Below are positions 26,583 through 34,591 of a DNA stretch of 41,958 nt, piece by piece. The DNA lies in the NCBI GenBank assembly GCA_012728095.1, contig JAAYFU010000043.1, positions 1 through 41,958 on the forward strand, in the 5' to 3' direction. Each line of letters opens with the position of its first letter. Position 1 is the first letter of the stretch. The translations under genes and the position numbers were made by a program. This DNA is from Clostridiaceae bacterium (GTDB lineage Bacteria; Bacillota; Clostridia; DSM-8532). The notes beneath the pieces are model-generated. The model saw only the letters and a list, made by a program, of their open reading frames with translations. It searched no databases and was not told the DNA's origin.

Positions 26583-27653
26583 TCACTCCCCCAACTCTTC
26601 TTTTCTGACCTTTCTACCCTCACGTGCAGATTTATATATGGCATTAATCAGTTTAATTGTTTCAAGGCCGTCCACTCCGCGTAGCCCTACCTTAGCTTCT
26701 TCGTTCTTGAGTGCACAGTCAACGAAGTGATTTATTTCACCGCAATAACCAAGGTTATATTTCTCGTCTACGGCCGGTGTTGACCAGCCAGTGGTAATTT
26801 CAGCTTTTTCTACGGTATAACTGAGGCCCGGGATTGAAAACACCCTTATAGGACCGGAGAAGGACAGATCCACATGGATACATCCCTGGTCACAATAGAT
26901 ATCTATAATGTCCTCCATTCCTCCAACTGTGACATAGTTTGCTTCGACCAGGGCATATGTTCCGTCTTCAAATTTGATAAAAGCACCCGCCCAGTCTTCT
27001 CCTTCCATCTTGGAATGTATCAGGTTACCCTCTTTCCCGGGAGCGGTCATTGCAACAACTTCTTCCCATTTGTTATCCTTTAATGCCAGCAAAAAAGTGA
27101 CCGGATGAACTCCCAGATGCATCATACAGCCTCCGCCGCAGAACTCTATAGTCTGGGCGAACGGGCTGTGGGAGCCGCTATGGCATTCTCTGGCACGGAT
27201 GTAAAGAGGTTTCCCAACTTCCCCGCTCAACATGATCTCTTTTGCCTTGGATATGGCAGGAGCAAACAACCAGTCTTCGGCATAGTAAATATGTTTTCCG
27301 ACTCTTTTTGCAGTATCCACCATTTCCTTGGCATCTTCCAGTTTAGTGGCAAGAGGTTTTTCACATATAACATGACGGCCGCGGTTTAAGGCGGCTATAG
27401 CCACCCTGTGATGAAGGAAGTTGGGCAGACAAATATCAACCACATCACAGTCACAGTCTGCAATAGCGGTCTCATAATTATCATAAGCCTTGTAGTCTGT
27501 AAACCCGTAACGTTTGGCCAGGCTTTCAATCCTGCTCATGTCCTTGTCGCATATTCCGGCTATATGGACCTTGTCCAGGATACGACTATAGGCATCACTG
27601 TGTAGATCGGCCGCAAATGCAGCACCTATAATTAAAACTCTCAACTTTTTCAT
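26583..27653 (-). CDS. Gfo/Idh/MocA family NAD(P)-dependent sugar dehydrogenase
   Basis: This 356-residue protein has the Rossmann motif RVLIIGAAFAADLHSDAY, the CEKPLA motif (VICEKPLATKLEDAKE) whose lysine is catalytic in the family, and a C-terminal beta-sheet substrate domain with HLGVHPVTFLLAL. The family oxidises or reduces hydroxyls of sugars, inositols and sugar acids. It sits four bases upstream of the DHOD-GltD fusion and 15 bases after the creatininase-family gene, so it belongs to the same route. Which hydroxyl it acts on cannot be seen. Confidence 0.85.
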   Translation of the reverse strand: MKKLRVLIIGAAFAADLHSDAYSRILDKVHIAGICDKDMSRIESLAKRYGFTDYKAYDNYETAIADCDCDVVDICLPNFLHHRVAIAALNRGRHVICEKPLATKLEDAKEMVDTAKRVGKHIYYAEDWLFAPAISKAKEIMLSGEVGKPLYIRARECHSGSHSPFAQTIEFCGGGCMMHLGVHPVTFLLALKDNKWEEVVAMTAPGKEGNLIHSKMEGEDWAGAFIKFEDGTYALVEANYVTVGGMEDIIDIYCDQGCIHVDLSFSGPIRVFSIPGLSYTVEKAEITTGWSTPAVDEKYNLGYCGEINHFVDCALKNEEAKVGLRGVDGLETIKLINAIYKSAREGRKVRKEELGE

Positions 27654-27668
27654 TTTTTTAATCTCTCC

Positions 27669-28415
27669 TTAAAACCAGCTATAGTTGATTTTTCCCTTCT
27701 TACTCATGTAATCAAAAATTTTGTTGATCTCTTCCACTGCAATTTCAGCGCTCCGTTCAAATATCCTTTTTCCCTTTTCCGCCGTTGCTTTGGTAGGTTC
27801 CCCCCAGACACCTGAAGGCGAGGCCCTGTAAATACTTCCATAGTTCAGATACGGACGCGGTACGGAAGGAACAAAATCAACCGCAAGATCCATTTTTACT
27901 GTTTCAGGAGCTATGGCCAGCATTTTGGAAGTTTCACCTTCACCTGCATGGACTTCGGTATTGGTTTCAATAATACCCTCCTTGTGCAGAATAGGACCAA
28001 AAGTACATATATCAACATTAGCCACCATCAGATCCGGATTATACTTTGCATTAAGGTCCCGAACCAGCGGTGTCATTATGAAAATGCCGCCATGACATTG
28101 AAGGATAGCCACGCGTTTGAATCCCTGTTCTTTAAGTGATAGAATAATATCGGTCATCATCTGGTAGAAAGTGACGGGATTCATCCACACGCTTCCCTTT
28201 TTGCCCATCTGCTCGCGGCAGGTGCTTATCGGAAGCGCAGGAATCAAAAAGGCATCCATCTTTTCAGCTACTCTCCTGCCCAATTCTGTCGCGATTGCCC
28301 AGTCTGTCATTATAGGCAGGTGGGGACCGTGCTGTTCAAGGGAACCCACTGGAATTATCGCAAGTTCCGGATCTTTCTTCATAATCTCGTCTGCAGTCAG
28401 CTTATACATTTCCAT
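27669..28415 (-). CDS. Creatininase-family amidohydrolase
   Basis: This 248-residue enzyme has the metal-binding motifs of the creatininase family: VGSLEQHGPHLPIMTD, CHGG and VHAGEGETS. Family members use two metal ions to open cyclic amides (creatinine) or cleave formamides, as in riboflavin-related pathways. In this operon it might open a lactam or lactone, or hydrolyse an amide of an amino-sugar acid. The gap of 43 bases to the upstream deaminase gene is the largest among the enzyme genes. The family is clear; the substrate is inferred only from context. Confidence 0.85.
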   Translation of the reverse strand: MEMYKLTADEIMKKDPELAIIPVGSLEQHGPHLPIMTDWAIATELGRRVAEKMDAFLIPALPISTCREQMGKKGSVWMNPVTFYQMMTDIILSLKEQGFKRVAILQCHGGIFIMTPLVRDLNAKYNPDLMVANVDICTFGPILHKEGIIETNTEVHAGEGETSKMLAIAPETVKMDLAVDFVPSVPRPYLNYGSIYRASPSGVWGEPTKATAEKGKRIFERSAEIAVEEINKIFDYMSKKGKINYSWF

Positions 28416-28458
28416 AACAGGAGCCCCTTTCTTTAATTATTGATAAAACGATCAAAAA

Positions 28459-29223
28459 TTATAAAACTTTTTGTCCACTGTTCTCGTCCAGGTATAAAGA
28501 GGCGTTGGAATGTTTTCTCAAAATGGTGGACGGGCAGTCAACGGAAATAGGGTCATTAAGGGTTCTGTAAATTATGTTTGCTTTTCTTTCTGTAGGGACC
28601 ACGCAAATGGCCTTGGGCACCGACATAATGAATGACATTGTAAGAGTCATCGCTCTTTTGGGAACAGCGTCAATATTGGGGAAACATCCGTCGTTCACCT
28701 GTTGCTGGCGGCAGACATCATCCAGTTCAACAACTTTAACTACTTTCGGATCATTGAAGTCTGCCACGCCGGGATCATTGAAAGCCAGATGCCCGTTTTC
28801 GCCTATGCCCAGGAAAATCAGGTCTGCAGGATATTTCTTGAGAAGTTCGGCATATTCGGACAATTTTGCTTCCACCTGATCTTCCCTGCAATGCAGAAAA
28901 TAAAGCTCTTTAAACTGTACTTTGTCGAAAATGGCTCTCCGCAGGAAATTACCAAAACCTGCAGGCTCTGATTCATCTATTCCTATATATTCGTCCTGGT
29001 GAAATCCTCTGACTTTGGACCAGTCAACATTGGTTTTTAAAAGATTTGCAAGCAATTCATTCTGCGAAGGCGCTGCGGCAAATACCACATTTGCCGTACC
29101 TTTTTCTTCAATAATTCTGTTGATGTAATCAGCCGCTTCTTTGGCCGCTGCAGCCCCCATATCTTCACGGGTCTTGAAAATATGTACCTGCAGATTCTCA
29201 ACTTTTGTGCTCTTTAATATCAT
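28459..29223 (-). CDS. Glucosamine-6-phosphate deaminase-like isomerase
   Basis: This 254-residue NagB-fold protein has the motifs FHQDEYIGI (the DEY that includes the catalytic Asp) and GIGENGHLAFNDP (catalytic His). NagB turns glucosamine-6-phosphate into fructose-6-phosphate and ammonia. There is no NagA or sugar PTS nearby, and it shares an operon with KDG/KDPG enzymes, so it may act on another phosphorylated amino sugar. NagB itself is about 266 residues, so the size is normal. Its start overlaps the stop of the small membrane-protein gene by four bases. I give no symbol because the substrate may differ. Confidence 0.85.
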   Translation of the reverse strand: MILKSTKVENLQVHIFKTREDMGAAAAKEAADYINRIIEEKGTANVVFAAAPSQNELLANLLKTNVDWSKVRGFHQDEYIGIDESEPAGFGNFLRRAIFDKVQFKELYFLHCREDQVEAKLSEYAELLKKYPADLIFLGIGENGHLAFNDPGVADFNDPKVVKVVELDDVCRQQQVNDGCFPNIDAVPKRAMTLTMSFIMSVPKAICVVPTERKANIIYRTLNDPISVDCPSTILRKHSNASLYLDENSGQKVL

Positions 29224-29534
29224 ACTTCATGCATCCTTTCCGTATTATTCCTATGAGCAAGTTTTTGCTCTTTGCTGTCCAGTCTTACATTCCTGAAATA
29301 TAGGATTATATCTGTGGAAACCATAATAATATTGAAAAAATACACAATCAGCACGTAATTAACATTATTGTTTATAAACTTGGAGGCAATCCCAAAAACA
29401 TAACCAATCCATATCAGCAGGATAAATACCAGACTTTTGCCTTTCGCGGTGCGGGCTTTATACGATTTATAGGCAGATATTGGCCATGAGGCACCAAAAC
29501 ATGCCAGCATCAGAAATTCAAATAGTGTACCCAT
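29220..29534 (-). CDS. Small three-helix membrane protein, PQ-loop/SemiSWEET-like
   Basis: This 104-residue protein has three predicted membrane helices (about 5-22, 35-53 and 59-80) and a charged C-terminal tail. The loop after helix 1 reads WPISAYKSYKARTAKGKSL, which resembles the PQ-loop of SemiSWEET sugar transporters (PQ...KSxxGxS), and three helices is the SemiSWEET number. SemiSWEETs work as dimers and move sugars down a gradient. Here it lies between the ABC transporter genes and the deaminase, overlapping the next start. It could be an uptake or export path for the substrate or product. The family assignment is moderate. Confidence 0.6.
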   Translation of the reverse strand: MGTLFEFLMLACFGASWPISAYKSYKARTAKGKSLVFILLIWIGYVFGIASKFINNNVNYVLIVYFFNIIMVSTDIILYFRNVRLDSKEQKLAHRNNTERMHEV

Positions 29535-29549
29535 TGGATCGTCCTTTCT

Positions 29550-30266
29550 TTATTCACATGCCGCGCCCAGATATGCCTCGACAACTTCTGGATTATTCAG
29601 CATCTCTTTGCCCGTTCCGGAAAGCTTGATGCGCCCGTTTTCAACAACATAGGCATAATCGCATATACTCAGCGACTTTTTTGCGTTCTGCTCGACCAAA
29701 ACCACTGTTATCCCTTTGTCCCTAATATTCTGAATAGTCTTCATCACTTCTGTAACGATTATGGGCGCTAATCCCAGGGACGGCTCATCCAGGAGCAGTA
29801 CTCTCGGTTTCGACATAAGCCCCCGGCAGATTGCCAGCATCTGCTGCTCTCCGCCTGATAATGTCCCGGCATCCTGATTTTTTCTCTCCCGTAACCTGGG
29901 GAATAAATCGTACTGCTCTTCAAGGAGCTGTTTTATTTCTTTTTTGTTATTGTTATTGTAAGCTCCTAAAAGGAGATTCTCCTCTACTGTCAGGCCGGCA
30001 AAAATCTGTCTTCCCTCGGGAACATGGCAAATCCTGCTCTTTTTAATAACTTTGTGCGGCTTCATAGACAGTGGAACACCATCGAACTTAATTGAATCAT
30101 TCCTGTTGACCATACCGGATATGGCTTTAAGGATCGTGGTTTTTCCGGCACCGTTAGATCCGATGATCGCTGTTATTTCCCCTTCTTCTATATCAAGATC
30201 GATGCCATGAATAGCCCTGATATTTCCATAATAGACATTCAGTCCGCGAATTTCCAACAATGCCAT
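29550..30266 (-). CDS. livF: LivF-type ABC transporter ATPase
   Basis: This 238-residue ATPase energises import together with the LivG-type subunit. Walker A is IGSNGAGKTT, the signature LSGGEQQMLAICRGL, Walker B LLLDEPSLGLAP, and the switch histidine is replaced by VVLVEQNAK as usual in LivF. It is separated from livG by two bases. The pair differs in LivF style (short, ending with YVVENGRI) from the longer LivG. Branched-chain amino acids are the classic substrate, but the family also takes urea, amides and aromatic acids, so the operon context decides. Confidence 0.92.
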   Translation of the reverse strand: MALLEIRGLNVYYGNIRAIHGIDLDIEEGEITAIIGSNGAGKTTILKAISGMVNRNDSIKFDGVPLSMKPHKVIKKSRICHVPEGRQIFAGLTVEENLLLGAYNNNNKKEIKQLLEEQYDLFPRLRERKNQDAGTLSGGEQQMLAICRGLMSKPRVLLLDEPSLGLAPIIVTEVMKTIQNIRDKGITVVLVEQNAKKSLSICDYAYVVENGRIKLSGTGKEMLNNPEVVEAYLGAACE

Positions 30267-30268
30267 GA

Positions 30269-31039
30269 CTATTCCTCCTCCCCAAGGTAAGCAGCCAAAA
30301 CACGAGGGTCACACTGGAGTTCTTTGGGTGTTCCGCATGCAATGGTTTTACCGAAATCCTGTACCAGTATTTCGCTGCACAGATTCATGATCAAATCCAT
30401 GCGGTGTTCTATTACGATTATTGAGAGTTCAAATTTTTCTTTGATTAAACGGATAAAGTCAATAAGCTCAAATACTTCTTCAGGTAAAAGACCGGCAGCC
30501 GGCTCATCAAGCAGCAGGATTTTCGGTCTGCTCACAATCGCTCTTGCTATTTCGACCCTCCGCTGAATACCGTATGGCAGATTATTTGACCTGTAATCCT
30601 TATATTTTTCAAGATTCAGCATGGTCAGGCATTCCATTGCGGCATTGTGGATCCTCTTTTCTTCCTTCCAGCGGCGGGGAGTTAAAAACATAGCGTCAAA
30701 AAGATTATATTTTCCTTCGTTATCCAGGCCTACCTTTACATTGTCCAGAACATTTAAACCCGCAAACAGGCGTATACTCTGGAATGTGCGGGATAAGCCC
30801 ATTTGGGCTACCTCTTCCTGACTTTTATTTTCTATATCCTCACCCAGTAAGAATATCTTCCCTTCATCGGGGAGTATTATATGTGATAAAAGATTAAATA
30901 TCGTTGTTTTCCCGGCACCGTTAGGACCGATTATTCCTTTGATCTCGTGCTCATGAAGCTCCATGGAGAACTGCTGCACAGCTTTAACGCCGCCGAAGCT
31001 CTTGGATATTCCTTCGGTTTTTAATACTACATTACTCAT
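30269..31039 (-). CDS. livG: LivG-type ABC transporter ATPase
   Basis: The start is the ATG at 31039, because GGAGG lies six bases upstream and the ATG overlaps the livM stop (ATGA); the frame extends upstream in the livM gene. The 256-residue protein has Walker A IGPNGAGKTT, signature NLPYGIQRRVEIARAI, Walker B LLLDEPAAGL and the switch segment IIVIEHRMDLI. It lacks other domains. It pairs with the LivF-type subunit on the cytoplasmic side of the permease pair. Confidence 0.92.
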   Translation of the reverse strand: MSNVVLKTEGISKSFGGVKAVQQFSMELHEHEIKGIIGPNGAGKTTIFNLLSHIILPDEGKIFLLGEDIENKSQEEVAQMGLSRTFQSIRLFAGLNVLDNVKVGLDNEGKYNLFDAMFLTPRRWKEEKRIHNAAMECLTMLNLEKYKDYRSNNLPYGIQRRVEIARAIVSRPKILLLDEPAAGLLPEEVFELIDFIRLIKEKFELSIIVIEHRMDLIMNLCSEILVQDFGKTIACGTPKELQCDPRVLAAYLGEEE

Positions 31040-31944
31040 GCTTTGCCTCCATTTCTGCCTGACGCGTTCTTGATTTTTGCCGTAAGCCTGGATACCCACC
31101 GGAAATTCAGTTCATGTTCGCCCATAATACCGGCAGGTCTGAAGTTAAGAATAATCAGGACAAGTATGCAGTATAGTATGATTCGGTATTCCTGCATACT
31201 GACGCCAAAAAGCTGTACATTTCTTAAAATATTGGGCAGCATCTTAAGGACAAACGCCGAAACAACAGCCCCCGTCAGAGAATTGCTTCCGCCGAAGAAC
31301 AGGAAAATCTGCATTTCCGCAGAAAGTGCCCAGTTAAACTGCGTGTTGTCAATGTATCGGTTTCTGAGGGCAAACAGAATACCTGCGATACATGCAATGG
31401 CGGATGCCAGTATATATATTTTTACTTTAAGTTTATAAACATTGATACCAAAGCTCTTCGCGGCCAGCTCATCGGTCTTGAGGGCAAGACACATACGACC
31501 ATAACGGGAATACTTCAGGTTTCTGATGCAAAATACCACCAGAACCGTTATGCCAAGTGTAATCCATATTAATCCATTTACTTTGGGTATTTTTGTAAAT
31601 CCTAAGGCGCCATTCGTATATTCACTGAACACTACCACAAGAGATGGGATTGCCTGCCCCAGGGCTACGGTCATCAGGGCAAAATAATCCCGGCGGAGTT
31701 TCAGGGTCAGGCGGCCTACCACCCAGGCAACAATTACTCCCGCCAACACTCCCAGCAGGGCTGCCGGAATAAGTGGAATTCCCGCATAGCGAGTTAGCAT
31801 AAATGTTCCATAGGCGCCTATACACATGAACGCAGCCTGGCCCAGGCTGAACATTCCGCAAAGGCCGGTCAGCGCATAAACCCCCGTAACAGTAATAACT
31901 GACACACATGACAGAATAGTCAATCCAATCTGATAATTGTTCAT
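31036..31944 (-). CDS. livM: LivM-type ABC transporter permease
   Basis: This 302-residue membrane protein has about eight hydrophobic helices and the LivM motif GLCGMFSLGQAAFMCIGAYG near the N-terminus. The family EAA-like loop is visible as ALKTDELAAKSFGINVYKLK. It forms the translocation channel with LivH. Spacing to livH is 17 bases and its stop overlaps the livG start. The C-terminal tail is long and basic, which is common in this family. Confidence 0.92.
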   Translation of the reverse strand: MNNYQIGLTILSCVSVITVTGVYALTGLCGMFSLGQAAFMCIGAYGTFMLTRYAGIPLIPAALLGVLAGVIVAWVVGRLTLKLRRDYFALMTVALGQAIPSLVVVFSEYTNGALGFTKIPKVNGLIWITLGITVLVVFCIRNLKYSRYGRMCLALKTDELAAKSFGINVYKLKVKIYILASAIACIAGILFALRNRYIDNTQFNWALSAEMQIFLFFGGSNSLTGAVVSAFVLKMLPNILRNVQLFGVSMQEYRIILYCILVLIILNFRPAGIMGEHELNFRWVSRLTAKIKNASGRNGGKA

Positions 31945-31961
31945 TAACCAGTCCCCCCCCT

Positions 31962-32852
31962 TTACGCTTTTTCCTCGGCAATTCTACCTGCTATACCTTG
32001 CGGGCGTACCAGGAGGAATATCAGCATTATTCCGAAAAGTACGATCGGGACAATTTCCGCGCCAAAAACGAAAGTGGCGAATATCTCCACAACTCCCAAT
32101 AATATGGCTGCAACAATTGCGCCTCCCAGGCTTCCCAAACCACCGATTACAGAAGCGATGAATCCTTTCAGCATCATGCTGGGACCCAGGGATGCATAAA
32201 CTGAATATTTCTGCCCGAGCATGACCCCGGTAATTCCGCCCAGGAATCCGGCTATCGCGAACGTAAGAACAATTATAACGCTTGAATTAATACCCATAAG
32301 GCGGCTTGTATTAGAGTTTATCGCAACTGCCCGGATAGCCAGCCCAAGTTTTGTTTTATCGATAATGATTATTAAAATGACAAGAAGCGAAATCGCTATT
32401 GCCAAAATTGTCATATCCAGTTTCGAAAAAGTTATCCCACCGATTTGTAATGTCGTAGTAGCAAAGATTGAAGGAAACGCGTACATCTGGGTACCGTAGA
32501 ATACGGTGAGAATCTGTTCAATCATAATGGCAAATACAACCGAAGACAGAAAATAGTATATTTTGGGACTGTTCTTTTTTCTTATCCTGTTAAATCCAAG
32601 TAAATCGACTGTCAAAGCGATCAGTACACCTGCAACAGATGATACTAAGACCGTAATCCAATAAGGAGGCTGATTAAAGGCTTTCTGGAAGAAAAACCCG
32701 ATAAAGGCGCAAGCGCTTATTGTACCGCCAAATGAGAAGTTTGAAAACTTCAAAACGCTGAACACAAGAGCAAACCCGACAGCAATCAGCGCATATACGG
32801 CTCCTATGGATATGCCGTTAACAAGAAGCTGAATAAATAATTTTCCTGTCAT
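31962..32852 (-). CDS. livH: LivH-type ABC transporter permease
   Basis: This 296-residue permease begins LVNGISIGAVYALIAVGFAL, a LivH hallmark, followed by FSNFSFGG. The cytoplasmic coupling loop reads AIRAVAINSNTSRLMGINSS, and the C-terminal helix ends LVRPQGIAGR. GGAGGA lies upstream of the ATG. It is separated from the binding-protein gene by about 100 bases that hold a GC-rich hairpin, which could lower the dose of permease relative to binding protein. Confidence 0.92.
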   Translation of the reverse strand: MTGKLFIQLLVNGISIGAVYALIAVGFALVFSVLKFSNFSFGGTISACAFIGFFFQKAFNQPPYWITVLVSSVAGVLIALTVDLLGFNRIRKKNSPKIYYFLSSVVFAIMIEQILTVFYGTQMYAFPSIFATTTLQIGGITFSKLDMTILAIAISLLVILIIIIDKTKLGLAIRAVAINSNTSRLMGINSSVIIVLTFAIAGFLGGITGVMLGQKYSVYASLGPSMMLKGFIASVIGGLGSLGGAIVAAILLGVVEIFATFVFGAEIVPIVLFGIMLIFLLVRPQGIAGRIAEEKA

Positions 32853-32872
32853 AAAACGTCCTCCAAGCTTTT

Positions 32873-32906
32873 TGGGCGGGCAAACAATTTTCCGTACGCC
32901 CGCCCA
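32873..32906. promoter_or_regulatory. GC-rich hairpin between binding-protein and permease genes
   Basis: TGGGCGGGC and GCCCGCCCA pair perfectly. On the minus strand no T-run follows (AAAAAG), so it probably stabilises the upstream mRNA or attenuates read-through rather than ending transcription. Confidence 0.6.
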
Positions 32907-32955
32907 TTGCTTCTTACTTACTATCTATATTGTGGTTGCTTTTAGGCTTAAATTA

Positions 32956-34206
32956 TTACTTGAGTGCATCTTCTGAAACAAAGATCTTGTCTACAATTTT
33001 TACATTGTTGTTTTCATCATAAGTAGCTATATACATAGGCATTCCGACAGGTCTGTGGGTCTTGGGATCTATAGTGATAGGTCCGGATGATGTAGGAACA
33101 TCCTTCGTCTGTTCCAGGAGAGCCTGAACTTCAGCACCGTCGGTAGGATCTTTTGCGCGTCTCATGGCATCAGCCATAACCATAACTGCATCATATCCGA
33201 AACATGCATTAACTTTTGGATATGTAGAATCCGGATTCTCTTTGAAGAATGCCTGCAGCAGATCATAGCAGTCGGTTCCCTCAGAGAACATATCTACATT
33301 CTGCAGGAAGTACAGATCGTAGATCTCACCGTCTACCAGGGTCGGGAAAGGAAGCGCCAGAGTGTTGGCTCCAAGGATTATTCCTTTATATCCGGCTTCA
33401 CGAAGCTGCTGATAGCACAATTTAGCTTGTGCCGCATAGTCGCTTAAGAATACGGCGTCAGGATTTGCAGCGGCGACTTTAGCAGCCTGTGCCGAATAGT
33501 CGGCATCTGACCAGCTGAAGGTTTCTTCAACTACTATCTTTCCGCCCTTGGCATTGATATAATCCATAAAGGGTTTGGCATGAGCCACTGCAAAGGCGTT
33601 GGCAGTGTTGTAGAGAACTCCGGCTGTCTTAATGCCCAGTTTCTCAAGAGCAAACTTGGCAATGGAGTAAGACTGCTGAATACATCCGGGTTCTGCAAGG
33701 AACATGTACTTGTAGACATTTCCGTTTTCGTCGGTCGTACAGGATTCGTCCATGAAGTGACCTACGCATGGGATTTGGTCTTCTTCAACCAATTCTTTCC
33801 ATGTCGCTGCAGAGTTGGAAAGAGGAGGTCCAATCAGGGCATGAATTCCGATTTCGTCAACTAGTTTGCGGTAAGCATTCAGAGCTTCGGTAGCATCATT
33901 TTTACAGTCTTCGGTATATAATTCGATCATGCGACCATTGATGCCACCCTGTGAATTGATCATTTTAACCGCATACTCTACGCCCCATGCATTGGCAACG
34001 CCTGCTTCAGACGCGGAACCGGTCAGGTCCTGGATATTGCCTAGTTTAATGGGTTCAAGGTCTTTCTGAGTTCCCTGGCTTTGGCTGGGAGCCTGGCTGG
34101 GCTGATCAGTACCGGTCTGTCCGCCGGTATTTGCCTGGCCGCCGCATCCTGCGAGCACACCAATAACCATTACGACTGCGAGTAACAGAGCTAATACTTT
34201 TTTCAT
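32956..34206 (-). CDS. Liv-type ABC transporter substrate-binding lipoprotein
   Basis: This 416-residue protein starts with a lipoprotein signal peptide (MKKVLALLLAVVMVIGVLAGCGG) with the lipobox LAGC, so the mature protein is anchored by Cys21 or so. A Gln/Ser/Thr-rich linker follows. The body is a type I periplasmic-binding fold with IKLGNIQDLTGSASEAG, GGINGRMIELYTEDC and ALIGPPLSNSAATWKEL. The family binds amino acids, amides, urea or aromatic compounds. It opens the operon, downstream of the promoter at 34436-34464, with GGGAGGATT as ribosome site. The binding-site residues do not let me name the ligand. Confidence 0.9.
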   Translation of the reverse strand: MKKVLALLLAVVMVIGVLAGCGGQANTGGQTGTDQPSQAPSQSQGTQKDLEPIKLGNIQDLTGSASEAGVANAWGVEYAVKMINSQGGINGRMIELYTEDCKNDATEALNAYRKLVDEIGIHALIGPPLSNSAATWKELVEEDQIPCVGHFMDESCTTDENGNVYKYMFLAEPGCIQQSYSIAKFALEKLGIKTAGVLYNTANAFAVAHAKPFMDYINAKGGKIVVEETFSWSDADYSAQAAKVAAANPDAVFLSDYAAQAKLCYQQLREAGYKGIILGANTLALPFPTLVDGEIYDLYFLQNVDMFSEGTDCYDLLQAFFKENPDSTYPKVNACFGYDAVMVMADAMRRAKDPTDGAEVQALLEQTKDVPTSSGPITIDPKTHRPVGMPMYIATYDENNNVKIVDKIFVSEDALK

Positions 34207-34308
34207 TCTTTAATCCTCCCTTTCATTTTTGTTAATAGGCTTTTTCCCTTTAATCTGGAAGTTTGTTTAAGATGCTTTAATACAGGTTTCCACCATTATC
34301 CGAATTTT

Positions 34309-34322
34309 AGTAATCGTTTTCT
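34309..34322 (-). promoter_or_regulatory. LacI-type operator-like site in the leader of the catabolic operon
   Basis: On the minus strand AGAAAACGATTACT matches the LacI/CcpA-type pattern TGNAAACGNTTNCA at all but the outer bases. It shares AGAAAACGNTTAC with the site at 34496. It lies about 110 bases downstream of the predicted transcription start, where a bound repressor could block elongation. Confidence 0.4.
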
Positions 34323-34435
34323 TAACCCCATTTTGAAATGTGTCTGATTGTGTTTGCCCCCCCTTGATATGAAATTGGACTAAATCAATAATTTCAAAGC
34401 CTAGTGTTAATTTTTTTTGTTTACTATATATAAAA

Positions 34436-34464
34436 ATTATACATTGACATTTGAAGAAACACAA
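34436..34464 (-). promoter_or_regulatory. Promoter of the catabolic operon
   Basis: On the minus strand TTGTGT (34459-34464) and TATAAT (34436-34441) are 17 bases apart. This predicts an mRNA leader of about 220 bases before the binding-protein ATG. I see no coding sequence in the leader. Confidence 0.6.
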
Positions 34465-34495
34465 TACTTTTTCAGAAAAAAATTAAACAATTTTT

Positions 34496-34509
34496 AGAAA
34501 ACGTTTACA
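34496..34509 (+). promoter_or_regulatory. LacI/cre-type operator between the divergent promoters
   Basis: AGAAAACGTTTACA fits TGNAAACGNTTNCA in all but the first base and has a palindromic AAACGTTT core. It lies six bases upstream of the -35 of the rightward gene and about 30 bases upstream of the leftward -35. The nearby LacI-family regulator or CcpA could bind it. Confidence 0.5.
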
Positions 34510-34515
34510 AAAGTA

Positions 34516-34545
34516 TTGACTTATATTCAACCACCGCTTTATAAT
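34516..34545 (+). promoter_or_regulatory. Promoter of the rightward Gfo/Idh gene
   Basis: TTGACT (34516-34521) and TATAAT (34540-34545) are 18 bases apart and precede the ATG at 34592 by about 46 bases. Confidence 0.65.
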
Positions 34546-34591
34546 TTGAATTAATAAAATACAAAATATAAATAGTATATCAGGGGGGCAT

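Noticed and set aside
34267-34464. A 65-residue leftward frame in the leader of the catabolic operon.
   Set aside because: No ribosome site at its start, it overlaps the promoter and operator sites, and the translation resembles no protein.
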